Assembly (NCBI GenBank): GCA_020636045.1 | Contig: JACJYP010000001.1 | Location: forward strand, 186,001 to 250,000 | Direction of reading: 5' to 3' | Length of the DNA stretch: 64,000 bases | From: Lewinellaceae bacterium | GTDB lineage: Bacteria > Bacteroidota > Bacteroidia > Chitinophagales > Saprospiraceae | Shown: positions 43,542 to 52,561 of the stretch, one piece after another | How the letters are laid out: each line of letters begins with the position of its first letter | Position numbering within the stretch: the first letter of the stretch is position 1 | Notes under the pieces: generated by a model | What the model saw: the letters and a program-made list of their open reading frames with translations, nothing else | What the model was told of the DNA's origin: nothing | Databases searched by the model: none | Translations under genes and position numbers: made by a program

Positions 43542-44822
43542 ATGGAACTGCTTCGTATATCCAAACCCGACCGGATCCTGACCGGAACGATCGCGCTGGA
43601 GGGCTCCAAAAGCATCAGCAACCGGGCGTTGATCGTGCTGGCGCTGGCGGGCGCCGATCCGGCGGAATGGCTTGAAAATCTGTCCGTTTCAAAGGATACC
43701 ACTACGTTGTACCGCCTGCTGACACAGAAAGGCTCCTCATTCGATGCCGGCGATGCGGGCACGACTTTCCGCTTTATGACGGCATTTCTGGCCCTGCGAA
43801 ATGGGGTGCAGGTATTGACGGGCTCGTCGCGGATGCGCGAGCGCCCCATTGGCGGACTCGTGGAGGGTTTGCGCAGCATCGGCGCCAACATAGAATACCT
43901 GGAAAAAGCAGGCTACCCGCCTCTGCGCATCGGCGAAATGCACCCTCGGGGCGGACCCGCACGCGTACGTATCAATGCGGGTACCAGCAGCCAGTTCCTT
44001 TCTGCCTTACTCATGATCGGCCCGTACCTGCCCGACGGACTGGAACTCGTACCCGAGGGGCCGCTTGTTTCAAGGCCCTATCTTGAAATGACCGTGCAAT
44101 TGATGCGGCATTTCGGCGCCGGGGTCGTTTGGTCCGATGGTTCTGTCGCTGTGTCTCCCGGCGCCTACCGGGCCAGGCCTTTTGTCGTGGAATCCGACTG
44201 GTCGGCTGCATCGTACTGGTATGCGCTCGCTGCCCTGGCTGATGAAGCGGATATCAACCTGCAAGGCCTGTTTGCCGAAAGTTGGCAGGGAGATTCGGTA
44301 TTGATAAACATGATGCGGGCATTCGGGGTCCGGACGACCGCAATGCCGCCTGATCTTGTTTCGGGCGCTCCTGCTGCGTTGCGTCTTGAAAAATCGGAGC
44401 CCGTTGTGGAAAAACATTTCGAATGGGATTTTACGGATTGTCCCGATATCGCGCAGACGCTGGCGGTGGTCTGTGCCGGGTTGGGGGCGAAAGGCACATT
44501 TAGCGGCCTGGAGACCCTCTACGTCAAGGAAACGGACCGCGTGGCTGCGATTCAGGCAGAACTGGCCAAAACCGGGGTGACTTTTACGGAATTGTCCGGT
44601 TCGCCCGGGAAATTTGAACTGAACGGACGTGCAAACTGGAACGCTCCTCCCCGCTTTGCCACCTACAGCGATCATCGCATGGCCATGTCGTTTGCGGCAC
44701 TCGGCATGCTGAAACCCGTTGATATCGAACATCCCGCCGTAGTGGCTAAATCCTACCCTACTTTTTGGGGACACCTGACACAGGCCGGGTTTCATTGCGA
44801 ACGCAGGGAGGAGCATTCCTGA
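43542..44822 (+). CDS. aroA: 3-phosphoshikimate 1-carboxyvinyltransferase (EPSP synthase)
   Basis: The sixth step of the shikimate pathway: joins phosphoenolpyruvate to shikimate-3-phosphate. The start at 43542 (MELLRISKPDRILTGTIALE) fits; the earlier in-frame start overlaps the divergent gene. At 426 residues the length is normal. Motifs are EGSKSISNRALIVLALAG near the N-terminus, DAGTTFRFMTAFLA, NAGTSSQFLSALLM, and near the end LYVKETDRVAAIQ and YSDHRMAMSFAALGM, all matching the family. The middle LNAGTAMRP variant is replaced by the Bacteroidota-type form. It is probably co-transcribed with the GHMP kinase 21 bases downstream. Confidence 0.95.
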   Translation: MELLRISKPDRILTGTIALEGSKSISNRALIVLALAGADPAEWLENLSVSKDTTTLYRLLTQKGSSFDAGDAGTTFRFMTAFLALRNGVQVLTGSSRMRERPIGGLVEGLRSIGANIEYLEKAGYPPLRIGEMHPRGGPARVRINAGTSSQFLSALLMIGPYLPDGLELVPEGPLVSRPYLEMTVQLMRHFGAGVVWSDGSVAVSPGAYRARPFVVESDWSAASYWYALAALADEADINLQGLFAESWQGDSVLINMMRAFGVRTTAMPPDLVSGAPAALRLEKSEPVVEKHFEWDFTDCPDIAQTLAVVCAGLGAKGTFSGLETLYVKETDRVAAIQAELAKTGVTFTELSGSPGKFELNGRANWNAPPRFATYSDHRMAMSFAALGMLKPVDIEHPAVVAKSYPTFWGHLTQAGFHCERREEHS

Positions 44823-44843
44823 AGCGTATTTTCAGAAACGACT

Positions 44844-45776
44844 ATGGATACGACACCGGCATATTTTGACACACGTGCAAGGGGCAAATTACTGCTGACC
44901 GGGGAGTATTTCGTGCTCGACGGCGCGGAAGCGTTGGCCATGCCTGTGCGCTACGGGCAGACACTTCGCGTGGAACCCGGTGAGGATGCTGTTCTGGACT
45001 GGACAAGTTGCGAGCAGGATGGGATGGAGTGGTTTCGGGCGCGTTTCAGCCTGCCGGGCCTCTTGCTGCAAGATACCACCGACACACAAACGGCAACGAC
45101 CCTGAAAAGCATTCTGGAGGCCTGCCGACGGCAAAAACCGGCATTTTTGTCGGGTTCAGGGGGGATACAGGTAACTACTGAGGTCGATTTTCCCCGTTCC
45201 TGGGGATTGGGCACCAGCAGCACGCTCATTGCAGCGATGGCCCGCTGGGCGGGAGTAGACCCATACGCTGTTTTGTTCAGTACCCTGGGCGGCTCCGGCT
45301 ACGATGTCGCCTGCGCTTATGCTGTGGGGCCGTTGTTTTACAGGCTTGATGACAAAGTGCCGCAGGTGCAAGAAGCGTCATTTCGCCCCGGCTTTTCGGA
45401 AGGCTTGTACTTTGTTCATTTAACCCAAAAACAGGACAGCCGGGAAGGGATCAGGCACTATCGCGACCGGGGTATGATCGACAAAACCCTGATCGAAGAG
45501 GTATCGCAGTTGTCCCGTCTTTTCGTACAGGCGGAGTCGATCGCCGAACTGGATCGCGTGATCCGGCAGCATGAAAAGGTGGTCAGTTTTGTAACTGAGT
45601 TACCCCGCGCCAGGGATCTGTATTTCGGCGATTTTTGGGGTGAGGTGAAAAGCCTGGGCGCCTGGGGCGGCGATTTTGTGCTGGTGACCAGCGAAGCGCC
45701 TGAAGCGGAGACACGCGCCTATTTTGCCGAACGCGGGTATCACACCTTTATTTCCTGGGCCGATATGGCCATTTGA
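44844..45776 (+). CDS. GHMP-family kinase (mevalonate kinase-like)
   Basis: A 310-residue ATP-dependent small-molecule kinase. The N-terminal motif ARGKLLLTGEYFVLDG (12-27) is that of mevalonate/phosphomevalonate-type GHMP kinases. The ATP-binding motif 2 is SWGLGTSSTLIAA (119-131) and GGSGYDVACAYA carries the likely catalytic Asp. The third motif near the C-terminus is LGAWGGDFVLVTSE. The substrate is not certain: mevalonate is suggested by LLLTGEY, but other members use sugars. It lies in the same direction after aroA, and its stop overlaps the potential upstream end of the next frame, though that gene's better start is 96 bases on. Confidence 0.8.
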   Translation: MDTTPAYFDTRARGKLLLTGEYFVLDGAEALAMPVRYGQTLRVEPGEDAVLDWTSCEQDGMEWFRARFSLPGLLLQDTTDTQTATTLKSILEACRRQKPAFLSGSGGIQVTTEVDFPRSWGLGTSSTLIAAMARWAGVDPYAVLFSTLGGSGYDVACAYAVGPLFYRLDDKVPQVQEASFRPGFSEGLYFVHLTQKQDSREGIRHYRDRGMIDKTLIEEVSQLSRLFVQAESIAELDRVIRQHEKVVSFVTELPRARDLYFGDFWGEVKSLGAWGGDFVLVTSEAPEAETRAYFAERGYHTFISWADMAI

Positions 45777-45871
45777 ATGATCGCGCGGAAAAAATCGGGA
45801 TTCTGAAAAAACAAGGCGCCGGATTGCTTTTCTTTGCCTATCCTTCCTCACACAATTCGCTGTATTATTTT

Positions 45872-46924
45872 ATGAAAACGATCAAAGGCCCCGCGATTTT
45901 CCTGGCGCAGTTTATGGGCGACAAAGCGCCCTTCAATTCGCTCGAAAGCGTTTGTAAATGGGCCGCCTCGCTCGGCTACATCGGCGTGCAGATCCCTACC
46001 TGGGACGACAGGCTTATCAATCTGGAACTGGCGGCGGAAAGCAAAACCTATTGCGATGAACTCAAGGGCCGTGTGGAAGCCTGCGGGGTGCAGATCACCG
46101 AACTGAGTACGCACCTGCAGGGACAACTGGTGGCCGTGCACCCGGCTTACGATCTGATGTTCGATGCATTTGCGCCGGCCCGCGTGCACGGGAATCCCAA
46201 AGCACGCACGGAGTGGGCCATCCAGACACTGAAAAATGCAGCGAAGGCAAGCCAACACCTCGGCCTGCAGGCACACGTGACCTTTTCCGGTTCCCTGCTC
46301 TGGCATACGGTTTATCCCTGGCCGCAGCGCCCCGCCGGTCTGGTGGAAGCAGGTTTCCGAGAACTGGCAAGTCGCTGGCTTCCTATCCTGAATGCCTTCG
46401 ACGAAGCCGGCGTCGACCTGTGCTACGAGATCCACCCCAGCGAAGACCTGCACGACGGCGTTACCTTCGAGCGCTTTCTGGCGGACGTGGGCAACCATCC
46501 GCGTTGCAATATCCTGTACGATCCTTCCCATTTTGTGTTGCAACAACTTGACTATCTGCAATATATTGATTTTTATCACGAGCGAATCAGGATGTTCCAT
46601 GTCAAAGATGCGGAGTTCAATCCCAACGGGAAAAGCGGCGTTTACGGAGGCTACCAGGGCTGGGTGGACCGCCCGGGGCGCTTCCGCTCGCCCGGCGACG
46701 GGCAGGTAGATTTTGCGGCCATCTTCTCCAAACTCTCTCGGTACGACTACGACGGCTGGGCGGTGCTGGAGTGGGAATGCTGCATCAAAGATGCCGAACA
46801 AGGAGCCCGCGAAGGCGCGCCATTCATTTCCGATCATATTATCCAGGTAGCGGAAAGGGCGTTCGACGATTTTGCCGGCGCGGACGTAGATGAAGACTTC
46901 CTGCGCAAGATCATCGGATTGTAA
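45872..46924 (+). CDS. sugar phosphate isomerase/epimerase (TIM barrel)
   Basis: A 350-residue protein. The start at 45872 (MKTIKGPAIFLAQFMGDKAP) is preferred over 45773, where the frame is not protein-like. The xylose-isomerase-like AP2EC barrel is seen in LGYIGVQIPTWDDRLINLEL, VCYEIHPSE-type strand VDLCYEIHPSEDLHDG with a metal-binding Glu, NILYDPSHFVLQQLDYLQYI, FHVKDAEFNPNGKSGVYGGY and YDGWAVLEWECCIKDAEQGA with a second Glu. Enzymes of this group often act on inositol or keto-sugars; the substrate here is not known. No signal peptide, so it is cytosolic. Confidence 0.85.
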   Translation: MKTIKGPAIFLAQFMGDKAPFNSLESVCKWAASLGYIGVQIPTWDDRLINLELAAESKTYCDELKGRVEACGVQITELSTHLQGQLVAVHPAYDLMFDAFAPARVHGNPKARTEWAIQTLKNAAKASQHLGLQAHVTFSGSLLWHTVYPWPQRPAGLVEAGFRELASRWLPILNAFDEAGVDLCYEIHPSEDLHDGVTFERFLADVGNHPRCNILYDPSHFVLQQLDYLQYIDFYHERIRMFHVKDAEFNPNGKSGVYGGYQGWVDRPGRFRSPGDGQVDFAAIFSKLSRYDYDGWAVLEWECCIKDAEQGAREGAPFISDHIIQVAERAFDDFAGADVDEDFLRKIIGL

Positions 46925-46970
46925 GCCCGTTTGGCAACCCGCAGGCGCCCGGGGGCGTCTTGGAGGCATC

Positions 46971-48872
46971 ATGCGGAACACTCACCGCCACAAGGTATTT
47001 TACTGTAACAACCGGAGACGCTGCCAAGGCGCAGTGTTGACACCAGTATTCTGGTGTGTGTTGCTCCTGGCAGCATTTCGCACGATTGCCCAGCCGATGA
47101 CACTGCGCCTGCGGCTCGATCAGGGGGAGGAAGAGACCTTTTTGCAGGAGATTGGAGATTTTAACCTGCGCCCCTTTGCTTTTCAGGACGGGGAAATGGA
47201 ATTCCGGGTTGCGGGACGGCAGGGCGTCGATTCGCTGTGCCGCGATCTGTTGCTGTATTTCCGTGAGCGCTCGTTTCTGGCAGCATCGGTGGACAGCCTC
47301 GAGATCGATACATCGGAACGCGTTGCCACTGCGGCGTTTTACGTCGGCCCCGCCCTTCACTGGGTCAGCCTTCGCACCGGAACGATGAATAAAAACGGCT
47401 GGATGGAGCGCGCGGGTTTTCGGGAAAAACACTTTGCCGGAAAGCCGCTGCGGCACGACGCATTGCTTGCCATGCAAACCCGCCTGCTGGAGTATGCCGA
47501 AAACCACGGTTATCCCTTTGCACAGGTATGGCTGGACAGTATCCGCATTGGCGAAGGCGGCGGCGCAGAGGCGGTGCTTCAGGTGGACCGCAAGCGGCTA
47601 GTTACATACAAACGGCTGAAAATCAACGGCGATGTGCGCCTGCCTCCGGCTTTTCTGCCCAACTACCTGGGCCTGAAACCCGGCAGTCCGTACAGCCGGG
47701 CGCAGGTGCTGCTGTTGCGCGATCAGTTGCGTTCGCTGCTGTTCGTGGAGCAAACCGGGAACCCCACCGTTACTTTTTCGGAAAACGAGGCGACGATCAA
47801 CCTGTACCTGAAAAAAAAGCGGGCCAGTCGCTTCGATTTTATCATCGGCCTGCTGCCACAGCCCGACGCGGAAGATGGCAAACTCCTGCTCACAGGTACG
47901 CTCAGCGCAGCATTCCAGAATGCATTGAGCCTGGGCGAACGCTTCGCCGCCGAATTTGAACGCCTCAGGCCGGAAACCCAGAAACTCGATGTGCAGGCCG
48001 GCGTGCCATATCTGCTCGGCACCCCTTTCGGGCTGGACGGACGGCTTAATATTTTTCGGCGCGACAGTACCTGGGTGGATGCGCAGGGCGATATCGGGGT
48101 GCAATATTTTTTTCCCGGCGGCGATTACCTGAAGTTTTTATGGGAAAACAAGCGCTCTTCCCTGCAAAAAGTGGATACCCTGGCGGTGTTGCAGACGCGC
48201 CGTTTGCCTGCCAACCTCGACCTCAGGCAAAACGGTTTTGGCCTGGAAGCGGCGCTGAACAGGCTGGATTATCGCTTCAACCCGCGAAAAGGCTGGTCGC
48301 TGCTGCTAAAAGTAGTGGCGGGCTTTAATACCGTACAGCGCAACAGCCTGATCGAAAACCTCCGGGATCCTGCGGAACCCGGATTTCGTTTTGCCAGCCT
48401 GTACGACTCCATTGCCGGGCGGGAAGCGCGCTTCCGACTCGAGAGCCGGGCGCAGGTGTTCATCCCTCTTTTTCAGCGTAGTACGGTCCTGCTGGGGCTG
48501 CGCGGCAGCGGAATTTTTTCCGGTAAACCGGTTTTTAACAACGAACAATACCGGCTCGGCGGTAACAAGTTGTTGCGCGGCTTCGATGAGGAAAGCCTGT
48601 TTGCCACGCGATATGTAGTCGCCACTGCCGAATGGCGTTTGCTACTGGGTCTGAATTCCTATCTGGCGGCATTTGCTGACTATGGATACCTGGAAAACGT
48701 GACCAACCGGACGGAAATTTATCAGCATCCGTTCGGGTTTGGCGCCGGACTGAATTTTGAAACCCAGGCCGGTATTTTCGGCATCAGCCTGGCAGTGGGC
48801 AGCCGCGACAAGGGGCAGGCCGTTGACTTTCGCGCACTGAAATTTCACCTCGGATACGTCAGCCTCTTCTGA
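46971..48872 (+). CDS. Omp85 family outer-membrane protein (BamA/TamA-like)
   Basis: A 633-residue protein. The ATG at 46971 is preceded by TGGAGGC, an unusually good ribosome site for this genome, and opens a signal-type hydrophobic segment at 21-40 (GAVLTPVFWCVLLLAAFRTI). A POTRA-like region follows (YKRLKINGDVRLPPAFLPNY, LGLKPGSPYSRAQVLLLRDQ). The C-terminal half is a 16-strand-type barrel with the Omp85 signature GGNKLLRGFDEESLFATRYV near residue 540. The end, FHLGYVSLF, carries the C-terminal aromatic typical of barrel proteins. It may insert or move proteins or lipids across the outer membrane. It is shorter than BamA, so it is not likely to be the essential copy. Confidence 0.8.
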   Translation: MRNTHRHKVFYCNNRRRCQGAVLTPVFWCVLLLAAFRTIAQPMTLRLRLDQGEEETFLQEIGDFNLRPFAFQDGEMEFRVAGRQGVDSLCRDLLLYFRERSFLAASVDSLEIDTSERVATAAFYVGPALHWVSLRTGTMNKNGWMERAGFREKHFAGKPLRHDALLAMQTRLLEYAENHGYPFAQVWLDSIRIGEGGGAEAVLQVDRKRLVTYKRLKINGDVRLPPAFLPNYLGLKPGSPYSRAQVLLLRDQLRSLLFVEQTGNPTVTFSENEATINLYLKKKRASRFDFIIGLLPQPDAEDGKLLLTGTLSAAFQNALSLGERFAAEFERLRPETQKLDVQAGVPYLLGTPFGLDGRLNIFRRDSTWVDAQGDIGVQYFFPGGDYLKFLWENKRSSLQKVDTLAVLQTRRLPANLDLRQNGFGLEAALNRLDYRFNPRKGWSLLLKVVAGFNTVQRNSLIENLRDPAEPGFRFASLYDSIAGREARFRLESRAQVFIPLFQRSTVLLGLRGSGIFSGKPVFNNEQYRLGGNKLLRGFDEESLFATRYVVATAEWRLLLGLNSYLAAFADYGYLENVTNRTEIYQHPFGFGAGLNFETQAGIFGISLAVGSRDKGQAVDFRALKFHLGYVSLF

Positions 48873-48884
48873 TTATGTCAGCGG

Positions 48885-49577
48885 CTATTTCTTTTCCTCT
48901 TTTCGCTCAGCCCTGATCGTCAGGGAGATCGGTACGATGTCCTCGATGAGTTTGTCTTTGGTGGTACCGAGCAGTCCCGACTGAAAATTGATGCCCCATT
49001 GGGTGCGGTTGATGACAAAATTGGCGGATTCCGCATTGATCTCCTTGTCTGTGATCGTCATTTTCACCGGAATATTCACGCGGTTGGTTTTGCCCTTGAG
49101 GGTGAGTTCGCCGCTGACGATCCAGTTGAAATCGGGTGTTTTGCTCGGCAGCACTTCGTCGATCACAAAGGTACCGGTCGGGTACTTTTTTACTTCAAAA
49201 AAGTCTGAATCTTTCAGATGCGACTCGAGGTCGGATTTTGCGCCGGGGTCTTTTACATTGTTGACCGAAAGGGAACGCATATCGAGTACAACATTGCCGG
49301 AAAGCAACTGCCCCTGGCTGGCACTCAACTGGCCCTCCTTGATCTGGATGGTGCCCGTGTGGCGGTTGCCGATCGCGCGCTTGCCCAGCCAGTTGACTAC
49401 GCCGTCGTTGACGATATAGACTGCGGCATTCACAGAAGATACCGGTACCACGCGGATGGTATCTAGAGGGGGAAGAGTAGCGGGCGGTGCGGGCTCGGGT
49501 TGCTGGTCGTTTTGGCAGGAAAAAAAAGATGATATGATCAGGAGTATGGGAAAAATTTGCTTCGAAACGCGCTGCAT
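48885..49577 (-). CDS. YceI-family lipoprotein
   Basis: A 230-residue protein. The signal peptide ends in the lipobox FFSC with Cys21, followed by a linker rich in Pro and Glu. The YceI lipocalin-like domain fills about residues 48-225: VNWLGKRAIGNRHTGTIQIK, GNVVLDMRSLSVNNVKDPGA, HLKDSDFFEVKKYPTGTFVI and NRTQWGINFQSG. YceI proteins are thought to bind isoprenoids or amphiphiles in the periplasm; the lipid anchor would hold this one to a membrane. It is a single gene, convergent with the Omp85 gene. Confidence 0.9.
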   Translation of the reverse strand: MQRVSKQIFPILLIISSFFSCQNDQQPEPAPPATLPPLDTIRVVPVSSVNAAVYIVNDGVVNWLGKRAIGNRHTGTIQIKEGQLSASQGQLLSGNVVLDMRSLSVNNVKDPGAKSDLESHLKDSDFFEVKKYPTGTFVIDEVLPSKTPDFNWIVSGELTLKGKTNRVNIPVKMTITDKEINAESANFVINRTQWGINFQSGLLGTTKDKLIEDIVPISLTIRAERKEEKK

Positions 49578-49678
49578 GGTATGTTGTGAAGTTTCTATGT
49601 GTAACCGGTTTCACAAAAATTCCGGTAAAAGTAAGGCTTGTATGCCTGGTTGTGAAGTTCAGCAAATAATTTCATATG

Positions 49679-49837
49679 AGGAGCGATGAAATAATAACCT
49701 CTCGATTTTCGCGGCTTAATTTGCCACTTAAGTGCGTTGCTCGGCGGTTGCATAGCCTCCACTATGCGCCCTCCTCACGCCTTCTTTAGCATCAAATTCA
49801 GCTCCCCAAAATCGCGTTTTATTATTTCATCGTTCCT
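49679..49837. mobile_element. MITE-like palindromic element
   Basis: The left arm 49679-49714 (AGGAGCGATGAAATAATAA, then CGATTTTCGCGG) matches the complement of the right arm 49804-49837 (AGGAACGATGAAATAATAA, then CGATTTTGGGG). Pairing continues inwards (CGGCTTAATTTG with CAAATTCAGCT). Smaller hairpins GCATAG/CTATGC (about 49750-49768) and CACTTAAGTG lie inside. There is no coding frame. Such AT-rich ends with a structured core fit a miniature inverted-repeat element or a folded RNA. No obvious target-site duplication was seen. Confidence 0.55.
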
Positions 49838-49891
49838 AAAGGCAGCATTTTCGATGCTTCGGCGTTTTTCTAACGTTTCAAATCCGGCGCG

Positions 49892-50692
49892 ATGAACTGT
49901 ACACTACGATTGCAATGTCTTCCTGTTTTATTTTGCCTTGCTGCGGCTTTTTCCGCTTGCAAAGTCGATCCGAATGATGATCCTGCCGTGGTCGTGACGG
50001 CGGACCCGGAGTTTTCGGTTGACCTTTTCGAGCAGCGCAACCCAACCGATGGGACGCCCCTGTTCGGTTTGTGGGTGGAGAGTATGGACAAGTATGATTG
50101 CGAAGGCTACGGAATCGATGCGACGGTAGCGCTGGAAACCGGCCGGATAGAGGTAAACCTGTTGGGCGTTACCGCGCCCACGCCTTGTACCGGTGATCCG
50201 GCGCCGGCCCGGCAATTCCTGCCCATTGGCAACCTGCCCGATGGCGTTTATACGTTTGTTTTGTCTTTGCGTGATGCGATTGTGAACGAGGGTGTGCTGA
50301 CCGTCCTGAACGGACATTTTGAACTATCGCTGCCAAATGCACAAGGTGTTGATTTTCAGAATATGGTGCTCGAACACTTGCCCGATGATATAGCCTGGGG
50401 GTACGTGGCGATCCCGAACGAAATGGCAGAGCCGGTAGCCGATGCTTTTATCACCGATCTGAAAAAAATTACTACCGATCCGGGACTCCCCCCCGGTTTT
50501 TACAGCTATTTTACCGTATCGGGTACCGGCCAGATCACTTTTCACAAAAGCATCGCACCCGGTGTGGTGAGCGAGCAGTTTGTTCGTCGATTCAACGGGA
50601 CGGGCGCCCTGAAATCGCTGTTGTTCGATTATCGCAGCGATCCCCAGTTGCCCTTGTCGATCCGCTGCTGGACGCCTGCGGGAGAGTTATAG
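49892..50692 (+). CDS. putative lipoprotein of unknown function
   Basis: A 266-residue protein with a short signal peptide (MNCTLRLQCLPVLFCLAAAF) and lipobox AFSAC at about residues 19-23. The mature part looks like a beta-rich domain (YDCEGYGIDATVALETGRIE, LPDGVYTFVLSLRDAIVNEG, GFYSYFTVSGTGQITFHKSI). No family is recognised. It stands alone after the MITE-like element and is convergent with the pseudouridine synthase gene. Confidence 0.7.
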   Translation: MNCTLRLQCLPVLFCLAAAFSACKVDPNDDPAVVVTADPEFSVDLFEQRNPTDGTPLFGLWVESMDKYDCEGYGIDATVALETGRIEVNLLGVTAPTPCTGDPAPARQFLPIGNLPDGVYTFVLSLRDAIVNEGVLTVLNGHFELSLPNAQGVDFQNMVLEHLPDDIAWGYVAIPNEMAEPVADAFITDLKKITTDPGLPPGFYSYFTVSGTGQITFHKSIAPGVVSEQFVRRFNGTGALKSLLFDYRSDPQLPLSIRCWTPAGEL

Positions 50693-50693
50693 A

Positions 50694-51404
50694 TCAAAGT
50701 TGCGCAGCAAGCCCCGTGATTTCCAGTGCCCGGTCGAATTCCGTGTCCGCTGATGCGGAAATGTGCAATGAAACGCCCGTTACGGGGTGTACGCATTGCA
50801 GTTCCGATGCGTGCAGCAACATGCGCCGCATGCTGAATACTTCTCTGAAATAGGTGTTTTGTTTGACGTCGCCGTGTCGTTTGTCGCCGATGACAGGATG
50901 ATTGATGTGCGCCAGGTGCTTGCGGATCTGATGGCGGCGGCCGGTTTCCGGCATGGCCTGTACCAGTGAAAAACGCGCCGTTTTGTAGCGCAGGCCGATG
51001 GCAGCGTCGATCTCGGAACAGGCCAGGCGGCGGTAGTTTGTCACTGCGGGCAACAGGCCTTTTCCGCTGTCGGCATCGGCCAGCGCATAGTCGATCTCGC
51101 CTGTTTCATCCGTCCAGCCGCGCACGATGGACAGATACTTTTTATCGACGGTTTTATCCATGAATTGCTCGCCCAGCAGCCCTGCGGCCTCCGGTGTTTT
51201 TCCAAAGATCAGCACCCCGGAAGTAGCCCGGTCCAGCCGGTGTACGGGGTAGATGCGCCGGCCGATCTGGTCGCGCAGGATCTGCACCACGAACACGGTA
51301 TCTTCACTGATGCGCGTGCGATGCATCAGGATGCCCCAGGGTTTGTTGATGGCGACGTAGTGATCGTCTTCGTATAAAATCGGGAAGGCATCGGGCGCAG
51401 TCAT
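50694..51404 (-). CDS. RluA-family pseudouridine synthase (TruC-like)
   Basis: A 236-residue enzyme that converts uridine to pseudouridine in RNA. The catalytic motif HRLDRATSGVLIF (55-67) has D58. Flanking motifs are FPILYEDDHYVAINKPWGIL at the N-terminus and PETGRRHQIRKHLAHINHPV, then GDKRHGD. The short length and lack of an S4 domain fit TruC, which modifies tRNA position 65; the specific target is inferred. The stop is 2 bases from the convergent lipoprotein stop. Confidence 0.88.
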   Translation of the reverse strand: MTAPDAFPILYEDDHYVAINKPWGILMHRTRISEDTVFVVQILRDQIGRRIYPVHRLDRATSGVLIFGKTPEAAGLLGEQFMDKTVDKKYLSIVRGWTDETGEIDYALADADSGKGLLPAVTNYRRLACSEIDAAIGLRYKTARFSLVQAMPETGRRHQIRKHLAHINHPVIGDKRHGDVKQNTYFREVFSMRRMLLHASELQCVHPVTGVSLHISASADTEFDRALEITGLAAQL

Positions 51405-51512
51405 GGGGCGAAGGTAACGCAGCGTGCCAGGGTTTTGGATAATTCAAGTGGAAAGTGCAGCGTTTTTCAGGAAATGTTGTCTCATACAAAAACGCTCAAT
51501 TTCTGCTGTCGT

Positions 51513-52529
51513 ATGGATAAAATAACGGTTTTTGCCGCGCTTTGCGCCGTTTTTTCAACTTTGCCGCTGAAATCCCAGCAAGGGCTCGCGGGTGAATATT
51601 ACAACGGTACGAACTTCGATACCCCTGTGATGAACCGAACCGATCCGGCCATCGATTTTGACTGGCCCCTGGGGGTACGCCCCGCCGACGGGGTCAATTC
51701 GTCCTTCTTTTCGGCTCGCTGGACGGGCTACCTGACGCCCCCGAAATCGGGGCGATACAAGTTTTCCGCTAAAGTGGATGATGGCATACGGGTGTGGGTC
51801 GGCGGCCGGAAAGTCATCGATGCATGGGGCCTGCACGACTCCGAACATTTCGAGGGAACGATCGAATTGAAAGCGCACAAGCGGTACGATCTGAAGGTCG
51901 AATATTTCAATGACATCAACGAAGGAGAAATTCACCTGCTGTGGGTGCTGCCGGGCGATGACGAAGGGGTGCTGGGATGGTTCAACTCGTCGCCCAAACC
52001 GGTGGAAGGCAAATACTTTTCTCGGCCGAAGCAGGAAAAGCCAAAACGGGAGACCGCTTCAAAGCCGGACCAAAAACCGGATGAACCTCGCCAGAAACCC
52101 AAACCGCCCGCCAAAGTACCGCCGGCGAAACCGGCAGAGCCGCAGGAGCCCGAACCGGTTTCGCCGGCCGTGCTCGCCCAAAAGCAACGCGAACTGGAGT
52201 TGAAGCCCATTTATTTCGTGCAAAGCAAAGATGAGATCCTGCCCGATTCAAAAAAGACCCTCGACGACTGGGTGGTGTTTCTGAAACAAAAACCGGATGC
52301 CGTGATCTTTGTAAAAGGACACACTGATGATATGGGTGATGCCCAAAAAAACCAGGACCTGTCTGAGCGCCGCGCGAGGCTGGTGGCGGCGTATTTCGTC
52401 AAAAAAGGCCTCGGCGCCGAACGCATTGAAACGAAGGGATACGGAAGTTCGCAGCCGTATTTCGTGAATCCCGCCACGGAAAAGGAGCGGGCGTTGAACC
52501 GGCGCGTAGAGATCAGGGTGAAGCGGTGA
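51513..52529 (+). CDS. secreted PA14 - OmpA domain protein
   Basis: A 338-residue protein. The start at 51513 (MDKITVFAALCAVFSTLPLK) gives a signal peptide; the longer frame begins with TTG at 51435. The PA14 domain covers about residues 23-150 (GLAGEYYNGTNFDTPVMNRT, FSARWTGYLTPPKSGRYKFS, VDDGIRVWVGGRKVIDAW). A Pro/Lys-rich linker follows at about 170-220. An OmpA-like peptidoglycan-binding domain ends the protein (FVKGHTDDMGDAQKNQDLSE, RRARLVAAYFVKKG, NRRVEIRVKR). PA14 often binds sugars, so the protein may tie a glycan-binding module to the cell wall. Confidence 0.88.
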   Translation: MDKITVFAALCAVFSTLPLKSQQGLAGEYYNGTNFDTPVMNRTDPAIDFDWPLGVRPADGVNSSFFSARWTGYLTPPKSGRYKFSAKVDDGIRVWVGGRKVIDAWGLHDSEHFEGTIELKAHKRYDLKVEYFNDINEGEIHLLWVLPGDDEGVLGWFNSSPKPVEGKYFSRPKQEKPKRETASKPDQKPDEPRQKPKPPAKVPPAKPAEPQEPEPVSPAVLAQKQRELELKPIYFVQSKDEILPDSKKTLDDWVVFLKQKPDAVIFVKGHTDDMGDAQKNQDLSERRARLVAAYFVKKGLGAERIETKGYGSSQPYFVNPATEKERALNRRVEIRVKR

Positions 52530-52561
52530 GTGGTAAAACTGCGCCGGCCTCCTCCCGGCGA

